Shown here one piece after another: positions 7,791 through 13,059 of a DNA stretch of 13,059 bases; the stretch's first letter is position 1; each line of letters begins with the position of its first letter. Location of the stretch: positions 1-13,059 of the forward strand of contig JBDNIH010000075.1 in NCBI GenBank assembly GCA_041688385.1, in the 5' to 3' direction. The DNA is from UBA7662 sp041688385. GTDB taxonomy: Bacteria; Bacteroidota; Bacteroidia; UBA7662. The translations under genes were made by a program, and so were the position numbers. Under the pieces are notes generated by a model. That model ran no database searches and had not been told where the DNA came from. It was given only the letters and a program-made list of their open reading frames with translations.

Positions 7791-8270
7791 ATGCACATGC
7801 CCACCTTAAATCTGCCGCGTTTTAATGCCCGCCTGAGGACATCAGCCGATCAAACAGAAATTTTTGATGAATTTCGAAAAAAACAAGTCCGATTGACGCC
7901 TGAAGAATGGGTTCGTCAGCATCTTTTACACTATCTCATTGGCGAACTTGGATATCCGAAAGCACGCCTAGCTGTTGAAAAAAGCATCAGCTTAAATAAA
8001 ATGACCCGGCGCTATGATGCTGTTATTTTTGATGAAAGCGGACACAACCCAATTTTATTGATTGAATGTAAAGCACCTGAAATTGCGATAAATCAGCAAG
8101 TCTTCGATCAGACGGCCCGCTACAATCAGGTATTAGATGTGCAGTTCTTTTTGATTTCAAATGGCCTCAACCATTATTTCGCTTTTGTAGATAAGACAGC
8201 AGGACGATATCGGCATTTTGAGGAGATACCCAATTGGGCGATGTTCACAAAGCTTTTGACAACTGTTTAA
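7791..8270 (+). CDS. Stand-alone HsdR N-terminal-type PD-(D/E)XK domain protein
   Basis: A 159-residue protein resembling only the N-terminal nuclease-fold domain of type I restriction R subunits (HSDR_N/HSDR_N_2 type). After a conserved lead-in, LTPEEWVRQHLLHYL at about 35-49, it shows the PD-(D/E)XK pattern: Glu63 in AVEKSISL, Asp76 in RRYDAVIF, Glu92-x-Lys94 in LLIECKAP, and Gln107 in the QTARYNQVL helix that follows. All expected active-site residues are present, so it may be catalytically competent. There is no helicase domain and no hsdM or hsdS nearby, so it is not a working restriction system. The start may be Met1 or Met3 (7797, MPTLNLPRF). It is divergent from amn-holA; from memory this family often sits near holA in Bacteroidota, hinting at a DNA metabolism role. 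Its 3' end overlaps the convergent neighbour by 26 bp. Function unknown. Confidence 0.85.
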   Translation: MHMPTLNLPRFNARLRTSADQTEIFDEFRKKQVRLTPEEWVRQHLLHYLIGELGYPKARLAVEKSISLNKMTRRYDAVIFDESGHNPILLIECKAPEIAINQQVFDQTARYNQVLDVQFFLISNGLNHYFAFVDKTAGRYRHFEEIPNWAMFTKLLTTV

Positions 8271-8934
8271 TTTCTTCGCTTTGGAAAATCTCGATGCCCT
8301 CATCTGTTTTAATTGAGTTTAACAACATAGCTCGAGCCACTACATGGGTAGAAATGCTTTTGTAATTTTTCCAACTGCCCATCAGCATCCATTCAAATAA
8401 CGGCAGGACTGCCTGTGCAATTTTTTCGCCCAATCTAAATTCATGGCGCGGACCAGTTAATAGGGAAGGTCTAAAGATAGAAAGTCGGCTAAAACCGATT
8501 TGTTTTAAGGCATTTTCACATTCACCTTTAACTCGGTTGTAGAACACAGTCGATTTTGCGTCAGCACTCATGGCGGATATTACACTGAAGTGGGCTACGC
8601 CAGCCTGTTTGGCAAGTAGGGCAGCATCAACTACCATATTGTAGTCGACCATTTTGAAAGCTTGTTGACTACCTGCTTGTTTAATTGTAGTGCCTAAACA
8701 ACAGTATACGCGACTTATACCGGCAAATGAATCGAGTTCCTCAGTCAACCTCTGCATATCTGCACTTACGTAGACGAGTTTATGGTGGTCTATTGCTGGT
8801 TGTTTTCTACCAAGGCATATAATTCGGTTTACCTTATCACTTTTAATCAGTTCGTTCAGCAATTGATTACCGACAGCGCCGGTATATCCGATTAATAAGC
8901 AATCAAAATAGGGCATACGATAGGGATCAGCCAT
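8245..8934 (-). CDS. NAD(P)-binding Rossmann-fold protein (atypical SDR, TIP30-like)
   Basis: A 229-residue protein of the NAD(P)H-binding, extended or atypical short-chain dehydrogenase type. The N-terminal nucleotide-binding turn is LLIGYTGAVGNQLL (GxTGxxG at residues 16-22), followed by an Arg in LGRKQ that may favour NADP. Further signs are YCCLGTTIKQAGS at 77-89, the strand-loop FSVISAMSADAKS with Ser120, the YxxxK pair Tyr132/Lys136 in FYNRVKGECE, and IFRPSLLTGPR near 153-163. This pattern resembles the TIP30/HTATIP2 and Fmp52 group; the substrate is unknown. The ATG overlaps the rlmH stop by 8 nt (8927-8934), so the pair is probably coupled; an alternative start at 8916 (MPYFDCLLIG) is also plausible. 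It converges on and overlaps the HsdR_N-like gene. Confidence 0.82.
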   Translation of the reverse strand: MADPYRMPYFDCLLIGYTGAVGNQLLNELIKSDKVNRIICLGRKQPAIDHHKLVYVSADMQRLTEELDSFAGISRVYCCLGTTIKQAGSQQAFKMVDYNMVVDAALLAKQAGVAHFSVISAMSADAKSTVFYNRVKGECENALKQIGFSRLSIFRPSLLTGPRHEFRLGEKIAQAVLPLFEWMLMGSWKNYKSISTHVVARAMLLNSIKTDEGIEIFQSEEIKQLSKAL

Positions 8935-9400
8935 GGTGGTAAGGTTCGTTCCGCAAGATGGTGAAGCCCCGGTATAATTGCTCTAAAAAAATAATCCGAA
9001 TAAGCTGATGCGAAAAAGTCATATCACTTAAGGAGAGCTGAGCATCCGCGCGTTGGTAGACTGCATCTGAAAAACCAAAGGCGCCACCGATTACAAAATC
9101 GAGTTGCGAACGGCCCGCCAATGCCCACTGGTCGAGTTGCCGAGCAAATTGGGGGCTGTTATATTTTTTGCCTCTTTCATCTAACAAACAAACCAGGCTC
9201 TTTGTGTCTAATACCTTGAGGAAGAGTTCTCCTTCTTGTTTTTTGACCTCTTCATGATTGAGATTGCCTGTTTGTTTAAGCCCAGCTATGACGATTATTT
9301 CAAAAGTGCAGTAGTGCTTTAGCTTTTTCTGAAAAAAGGATACACCTTTTTCTATGAAAGCATCTTGGTTTTTACCCAATTGAATAAATCTAATACGCAT
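8927..9400 (-). CDS. rlmH: 23S rRNA (pseudouridine1915-N3)-methyltransferase RlmH
   Basis: SPOUT-class methyltransferase that methylates N3 of pseudouridine 1915 in helix 69 of 23S rRNA, using S-adenosylmethionine. At 157 residues it is full length. Motifs: LLDERGKKYNSPQFA at 72-86, the SAM-binding knot loop FVIGGAFGFSDAV at 102-114, and the C-terminal signature LSLSDMTFSHQLIRIIFLEQ at 122-141 followed by LYRGFTILRNEPYHH. The start ATG (MRIRFIQLGK) fits the family N-terminus exactly. It is first of a two-gene unit with the Rossmann protein, overlapping it by 8 nt. A perfect TATTTTTG -7 box lies only 4 bp upstream of the start, so the transcript may be nearly leaderless. Confidence 0.96.
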   Translation of the reverse strand: MRIRFIQLGKNQDAFIEKGVSFFQKKLKHYCTFEIIVIAGLKQTGNLNHEEVKKQEGELFLKVLDTKSLVCLLDERGKKYNSPQFARQLDQWALAGRSQLDFVIGGAFGFSDAVYQRADAQLSLSDMTFSHQLIRIIFLEQLYRGFTILRNEPYHHG

Positions 9401-9404
9401 AGGT

Positions 9405-9412
9405 CAAAAATA
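9405..9412 (-). promoter_or_regulatory. Candidate -7 box of the rlmH promoter (TATTTTTG)
   Basis: Minus-strand TATTTTTG is an exact match to the Bacteroidota -7 consensus TAnnTTTG and is identical to the box before leuS. It ends 4 bp from the rlmH ATG, so transcription from it would begin at or within a few bases of the start codon. It lies just downstream of the htrA terminator, where a promoter is expected. No clear TTG element is seen about 19-21 bp further upstream. Confidence 0.4.
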
Positions 9413-9436
9413 AGCTAGGATATAAGAAGATGGCAT

Positions 9437-9466
9437 AAAAAAAGCCCTAATTAAACGCATAGGGCT
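9437..9466 (-). terminator. Intrinsic terminator of htrA
   Basis: On the minus strand a perfect 7-bp stem AGCCCTA/TAGGGCT (arms at plus positions 9460-9466 and 9443-9449) with a 10-nt loop is followed directly by seven T residues (plus 9437-9443). It lies 14 bp past the htrA stop codon and before rlmH, and is the only classical rho-independent terminator I find in the window. Confidence 0.88.
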
Positions 9467-9480
9467 AATAACAAGATTAA

Positions 9481-10947
9481 TTAAAGACCAAATCCATAAT
9501 AGGCCTTGGCGCCTGATGGGTAGAAGCCTTCTAGCAAGACACCCCCTTTTTTATCTTCTAAGACTTTATAGAGGTCTTTGGTATCTAAGACAGGCGTACG
9601 ATCAATTTTGGTGATAATAAATCCTTCACGGATACCTGTATCTCTTAATTTACCGGCAGTGAGTTTTTTAACTTTTACACCACCTTCAAGTTTTAAGCCT
9701 TCAAGCTCCTTGGTGGATGCCGTTTCGAGTTCTCCACCTAAAAGAGAAGCAAAATCTGGCTTGGCTTTTTTGACAACGCTGGTTGTGCCATCTGAACTGC
9801 GCAATGTAACTGCCAACAATTCTTGCTTGCCTTTGCGGTTTACTAAAACATCTACTTTATCACCTGGACGTTTGCGGCCAATGATTTCCATCAGCTCTGG
9901 CGTCGATTTCACCCTATTGTTGTCAATTTGAACGATAACATCTCCTTTTTTGAGGCCAGCTGCTGCGCCCGCACTGTTATCCAGAAAATCAGCGACATAG
10001 ACGCCTTCATTGACTTTTAGTTCTTCTTTTGAAACGAGTTCGGCATTTACCTCCATTATTTGCACGCCTAAAAAGGCCCGCTGAACCGTGCCGTAGCTTT
10101 TGATGTCTTCTACAACTTTACGTGCAATATTTACTGGGACAGCAAATGAGTAACCTTGATAACTACCATTGCTGGTGGCGATGGCCGTATTGATGCCGAC
10201 AAGTTCTCCTTGCACATTTACAAGAGCGCCTCCAGAATTTCCTGGATTCACTGCAGCATCCGTTTGAATGAAAGCTTCCATACTTGAACCGCCACCTAAA
10301 ATACCTACACTTCTGGCCTTGGCTGATACAATACCCGCTGTGACGGTGGAAGTTAGGTTAAAAGGGTTGCCAACCGCCAGTACCCATTCACCAACTTGAA
10401 CATTATCACTGTTCCCGTACTGTAATACAGGTAGGTTTTCTGCTGTAATTTTCACCAGTGCAATGTCTGTGGATGGGTCTGTGCCGACCACAGTGCCACT
10501 GAAACTGCGCTTATCATTCAAGATAACCTCTATTTCATCTGCGCCATTGATAACGTGGTTATTGGTAATGATATAGCCATCGCTAGTGATTATTACACCT
10601 GACCCAGATCCAGTTTGGGGGCCTTGCGGACCAAAAAATAAGTCTGGCCGACCAAAAAAGGAACGGATATCGTCCTCTTGGGTTTTTCCCTGACTCGTTT
10701 TTGGGTTGACTTTAGTTTTGATGTGAACCACAGCCGGGGTTGCCAGGGCAGAAGCAGATACAAAGTTGGGATTCTGAATAATGTGTTCTGGGAAATTGGT
10801 GAATTGTACCGGCTGGGAACCGCTAATGGTCGTTGTAGCTGGTTTGGCGTCAAATAATTTAGTGAGCCCAGCTCCACTTACCGCGCCAAAGAGGGCAATG
10901 ACAAAAATTCCGATTATCCTTTTCATACTGAGGGTGATTTTATACAT
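9481..10947 (-). CDS. Do/HtrA-family periplasmic serine protease with two PDZ domains
   Basis: Envelope quality-control protease/chaperone of the DegP/DegQ (S1C) family. In 488-residue numbering, an N-terminal signal anchor (about 10-28) precedes the trypsin-like domain. The catalytic triad is complete: His131 in TNNHVI, Asp161 in STDIALVK, and Ser238 in NPGNSGGALV. PDZ1 is at about 290-385 (FLGVQIMEV, AAAGLKKGDVIVQID) and a divergent PDZ2 at about 405-488, ending AYYGFGL, as is common in Bacteroidota homologues. Two starts are possible: 10947 (MYKITLSMKR) or the internal ATG at 10926 (MKRIIGIFVIALFG), which gives a more usual signal peptide; I favour the latter but report the longer frame. 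The promoter lies in the spacer shared with divergent dapF, and an intrinsic terminator follows. degP or degQ cannot be told apart here. Confidence 0.95.
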   Translation of the reverse strand: MYKITLSMKRIIGIFVIALFGAVSGAGLTKLFDAKPATTTISGSQPVQFTNFPEHIIQNPNFVSASALATPAVVHIKTKVNPKTSQGKTQEDDIRSFFGRPDLFFGPQGPQTGSGSGVIITSDGYIITNNHVINGADEIEVILNDKRSFSGTVVGTDPSTDIALVKITAENLPVLQYGNSDNVQVGEWVLAVGNPFNLTSTVTAGIVSAKARSVGILGGGSSMEAFIQTDAAVNPGNSGGALVNVQGELVGINTAIATSNGSYQGYSFAVPVNIARKVVEDIKSYGTVQRAFLGVQIMEVNAELVSKEELKVNEGVYVADFLDNSAGAAAGLKKGDVIVQIDNNRVKSTPELMEIIGRKRPGDKVDVLVNRKGKQELLAVTLRSSDGTTSVVKKAKPDFASLLGGELETASTKELEGLKLEGGVKVKKLTAGKLRDTGIREGFIITKIDRTPVLDTKDLYKVLEDKKGGVLLEGFYPSGAKAYYGFGL

Positions 10948-11067
10948 TTAAATTTGTTCAACATTTATGCCTTTTCCAAATGTATGGTAAGGACAAGTGT
11001 AAAACGTGACAGCTTGTCAGAACGCTGTTAAGAAAAGGTTAAAGTCTATAAAAAAGAACAGTCGATC
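10948..11067. other. Divergent htrA/dapF intergenic region
   Basis: This 120-bp spacer serves htrA (leftward) and dapF (rightward). Besides the htrA promoter and palindrome it holds overlapping alternative pairings: GACAAG (10992-10997) with CTTGTC (11013-11018), and ACAGC (11009-11013) with GCTGT (11024-11028). I find no TAnnTTTG match for dapF on the plus strand and no clear ribosome binding site before its ATG. Confidence 0.5.
10977..11019 (-). promoter_or_regulatory. Candidate htrA promoter with TGACA-N3-TGTCA palindrome
   Basis: On the minus strand an exact -7 box TACATTTG (plus 10977-10984) matches TAnnTTTG. Upstream, separated by 22 bp, is a perfect inverted repeat TGACA-GCT-TGTCA (plus 11007-11019), placed where a -33 element or an activator site would lie. 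The predicted start near 10970 leaves a leader of about 25-45 nt to either htrA start codon. Because htrA genes are usually stress-induced, the palindrome is a reasonable candidate for a stress regulator site; this is inference. Confidence 0.45.
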
Positions 11068-11862
11068 ATGTCAGAAGTTTCATTTTTCAAATATCAAGGT
11101 GCCGGCAATGATTTTATCATGGTCGACAACCGGCAACTCCTGCTACCACGCATTGATCCGGAACGCTACCGCAGGTGGTGCAATCGTAAATTTGGTATTG
11201 GAGCGGATGGGGTCATCTTTATTCAAGATGCCAAAGGCTACGATTTTGAAATGGTGTATTATAACGCAGATGGGAGTGAAGGCAGCATGTGCGGTAATGG
11301 GGGTAGGTGCGCGGTTCGTTTCGCCACACAACTGGGTCTTATTAAAGGTAAAACACAATTTTTAGCCGTTGATGGAGCGCATGAGGCACAATTGCTCCCG
11401 AACCATTGGGTTTCGTTGGGAATGATAGATGTCCATGAAATTAAAGAAATGGGGGACGGTTATTTTGTAAATACTGGGTCACCTCATCATGTGGAGGTAG
11501 TGTCAGGTTTGGCGACTTACAATGTTGAAAAGGAGGGCAAAGACATACGTTGGCAAAAAACGTATCAACCGGGCGGTACCAATGTGAATTTTATGGAAAT
11601 ATCAGCTAGCGACGCCTTGCAGGTTCGGACGTTCGAAAGAGGGGTTGAAACAGAAACCTTGGCGTGTGGGACAGGCGTAACAGCTTGCGCATTGGTTTGG
11701 GCAAAAAAAAACAACAAACAAGGAAAGCAAAGTGTTGATATTAAAACACTTGGTGGAGTATTACGCGTAAGCTTTAAAGCCGATAAAGGTCGATTTCACC
11801 ACATATTTTTAGAAGGACCAGCAGAAATGGTCTTTTCTGGCCTAATTAGAGATAATTTTTAA
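11068..11862 (+). CDS. dapF: Diaminopimelate epimerase
   Basis: Cofactor-independent epimerase converting LL- to meso-diaminopimelate, the precursor of lysine and of the peptidoglycan cross-linking residue. The 264-residue protein is full length and shows both pseudo-symmetric halves: YQGAGNDFIMVDNR at 9-22, FGIGADGVIF, then the first catalytic Cys75 in GSEGSMCGNGGRC; later VNTGSPHHVEVV at 135-146, PGGTNVNFME, and the second catalytic Cys200 in ERGVETETLACGTGVTACAL. The ATG at 11068 gives the usual N-terminus (MSEVSFFKYQGAGND). It is a single gene, divergent from htrA, and 97 bp from the next plus-strand gene with no obvious terminator between. With uppP elsewhere in the window it supports a meso-DAP type cell wall. 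Identity is secure. Confidence 0.97.
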   Translation: MSEVSFFKYQGAGNDFIMVDNRQLLLPRIDPERYRRWCNRKFGIGADGVIFIQDAKGYDFEMVYYNADGSEGSMCGNGGRCAVRFATQLGLIKGKTQFLAVDGAHEAQLLPNHWVSLGMIDVHEIKEMGDGYFVNTGSPHHVEVVSGLATYNVEKEGKDIRWQKTYQPGGTNVNFMEISASDALQVRTFERGVETETLACGTGVTACALVWAKKNNKQGKQSVDIKTLGGVLRVSFKADKGRFHHIFLEGPAEMVFSGLIRDNF

Positions 11863-11959
11863 GGGTATTTATGCGGTTTTAATTGTTAAATAGCCTAAGT
11901 TTGAAAATTCAGGTATAATCAGGATACTCCTAATTTGGACATGTGAACTGAATTTAAAG
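11863..11959. other. dapF to SNF2-helicase spacer
   Basis: A 97-bp AT-rich spacer. It contains an imperfect inverted repeat, AATTCAGG paired with CCTAATT around 11906-11935, without a T-run, and a -7-like TAATTTGG at 11931-11938 that matches TAnnTTTG only partly. No convincing terminator or promoter can be named. Confidence 0.4.
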
Positions 11960-13059
11960 GTGCAAATAGACCAAGCTATATCCCATAAAATGGTGTATTC
12001 GTTGTATAATCACGAATACCTTGGTTTATTATTGGCTCCGTACATTGTGCAGTTGAATGCCCACGGTGATTTTACTTACACCCATAAAAAGCTCAACGGT
12101 ATAACGGCAAAAGAGTTTGATTATCTCCTAGATGATAATGACCGACAGGTCGTTCAATGGCTAGATGAGTGCGATCAGCATTACATCATTAAAAAGCACA
12201 GCCCTAAAAAAGCACTTCGCCCTGTTGAGTTCTTTCAAAAACATTACAGCGAGCAATTACACGATGTCATTAGGCCGCTAACCGAACAAAGACTTGCAAA
12301 AGCATTGTTTTTGCTCAAAAACAAGTCTGTTTTTATTATGGGCGACGACGATGACCCCACTTGGAAACAGGTTCATTACAATGAAGGAAAAGTATCTGTG
12401 CTTTTTCATTTCAAACGTAATGATGACGGCATCCGATATTACCCAACGTTGATTCACCAGGGTAAACTGCTAAAGTTTCAATACCAACAAAGTGTGCTGA
12501 TATCAAACCAGCCCGTTTGGATGCTTATCAAGGACCAACTCTATGAGTTTGATCCCGAAATGGAAGGAGTGAAGCTTCAACCCTTTTTCAATAAATACTA
12601 TATTCAAGTACCTAAAAGCTCTGAAGACACCTACATGCGCAAATTTGCGCTACATCTTATCGAGCGATATCAGGTCAAGGCAGATGGTTTTGAGATTGTA
12701 AGCAACAAAACTGAAGCAAAACCTATACTGCGTTTGACCCAACTACTTGGAGACAGCCTATCCTTGATTTTGTTGTTTAAATATGATGACCAAGAAATAC
12801 TGGCCAATAATACGAATAGGGTATTGGTGCGCTTGGAAAGGCGCGGCGATGACTATAAGTTTATCCGGACAGTTCGTTCACATATGTGGGAGCTGAGTCA
12901 ACACGATAAGTTGAACCGCATTGGCCTACGCAATTTCACAGGTGCTGTGTTTAGTCTAGATGAAACGGAGAGTAGTGATCATCCACTATTGGAGTGGTTA
13001 GCGAACAATCGCGAATTATTAGAAGAAGCTGGATTTATATTGGAGCAAGATGAAGTCGC
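11960..13059 (+). CDS. N-terminal part of a large SNF2-family helicase (3' end outside window)
   Basis: Open for 366 codons from a GTG at 11960 to the right edge without a stop. The N-terminus reads VQIDQAISHKMVYSLYNHEY and continues LGLLLAPYIVQLN; this, together with VLFHFKRNDDGIRYYPTLIH, QPVWMLIKDQLYEFD, LQPFFNKYYIQVPKSSEDTY and FALHLIERYQVKADGFEI, matches my memory of the long N-terminal region of roughly 950-1000-residue Bacteroidota SNF2/DEAD-box helicases. The Walker A and B helicase motor is not in the window, so the assignment rests on this region alone. GTG is preferred because homologues begin with a short Met-x-Ile/Val-Asp segment in the same place; the alternative ATG at 11990 would lose ten residues. 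Such proteins are thought to remodel protein-nucleic acid complexes; the specific role is unknown. Confidence 0.7.
   Translation, partial: MQIDQAISHKMVYSLYNHEYLGLLLAPYIVQLNAHGDFTYTHKKLNGITAKEFDYLLDDNDRQVVQWLDECDQHYIIKKHSPKKALRPVEFFQKHYSEQLHDVIRPLTEQRLAKALFLLKNKSVFIMGDDDDPTWKQVHYNEGKVSVLFHFKRNDDGIRYYPTLIHQGKLLKFQYQQSVLISNQPVWMLIKDQLYEFDPEMEGVKLQPFFNKYYIQVPKSSEDTYMRKFALHLIERYQVKADGFEIVSNKTEAKPILRLTQLLGDSLSLILLFKYDDQEILANNTNRVLVRLERRGDDYKFIRTVRSHMWELSQHDKLNRIGLRNFTGAVFSLDETESSDHPLLEWLANNRELLEEAGFILEQDEV

Noticed and set aside
7791..8270. A type I restriction-modification system
   Set aside because: Only an HsdR_N-like domain exists; no hsdM, hsdS or helicase domain is present, and the neighbours are housekeeping genes.
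9578..9931. A 117-codon plus-strand frame opposite htrA
   Set aside because: Antisense to the PDZ region of htrA, low-complexity Ser/Pro-rich translation and no domain.
11006..11365. A 119-codon plus-strand frame overlapping the start of dapF
   Set aside because: It is in a different frame from the clear dapF coding sequence and has no family resemblance; it is a shadow.
11931..11938. TAATTTGG as the promoter -7 box of the SNF2-like gene
   Set aside because: It fails one position of TAnnTTTG, and the nearest TTTG (11900-11903) is 27 bp away, too far for the usual spacing.
1..13059. CRISPR array, tRNA or rRNA genes, insertion sequences, phage genes, attachment sites
   Set aside because: No repeat-spacer pattern, no tRNA or rRNA-like sequence, no transposase or integrase and no flanking repeats were seen; nearly all DNA is accounted for by housekeeping genes.

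Overview
The window looks like ordinary chromosomal DNA from a member of the Bacteroidota, most likely a Sphingobacteriales-type organism related to Pedobacter or Sphingobacterium. This rests on several points: a LeuRS with a long insert before its KMSKS loop, FtsX with no FtsE beside it, a DUF3098-type small membrane protein followed by UppP, TruB and RibF, a short single-domain AMP nucleosidase, a Do-type protease in the Bacteroidota style, weak or absent Shine-Dalgarno sequences, and exact matches to the Bacteroidota -7 promoter element TAnnTTTG. The genus assignment is inference; no rRNA gene is present to test it.

Layout. Positions 1-2196 carry leuS on the minus strand, with its 3' end cut off by the window edge. 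A 156-bp divergent spacer separates it from a tight plus-strand operon at 2353-5914: ftsX, a DUF3098-like gene, uppP, truB and ribF. The last three junctions are 4-nt stop/start overlaps, and truB starts with TTG. This operon meets, with a single base between the stop codons, a minus-strand pair (5916-7735) of holA (DNA polymerase III delta) and an AMP nucleosidase gene joined by a 1-nt overlap. Divergent from that pair is a stand-alone PD-(D/E)XK domain protein of the HsdR N-terminal type (7791-8270, plus). Its 3' end overlaps by 26 bp the convergent end of a minus-strand pair: rlmH (23S rRNA methyltransferase) and a Rossmann-fold NAD(P)-binding protein. A clear intrinsic terminator (9437-9466) closes the next minus-strand gene, a Do/HtrA serine protease (to 10947). 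The HtrA promoter region is divergent from dapF (11068-11862, plus) and contains a perfect TGACA-N3-TGTCA palindrome. From 11960 to the right edge runs the start of a large SNF2-type helicase gene with its Bacteroidota-type N-terminal region; the helicase motor itself lies outside the window.

Function. Most genes are housekeeping: leucyl-tRNA charging, rRNA and tRNA modification, flavin cofactor synthesis, the replisome clamp loader, recycling of the undecaprenyl carrier, meso-diaminopimelate synthesis for peptidoglycan, cell division or envelope signalling by FtsX, and envelope protein quality control. I see no tRNA, rRNA, CRISPR array, insertion sequence, prophage or attachment site, and no sign of recent transfer. 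The least understood parts are the orphan HsdR_N-like nuclease-fold protein beside holA, the Rossmann protein coupled to rlmH, and the palindrome in the htrA promoter.
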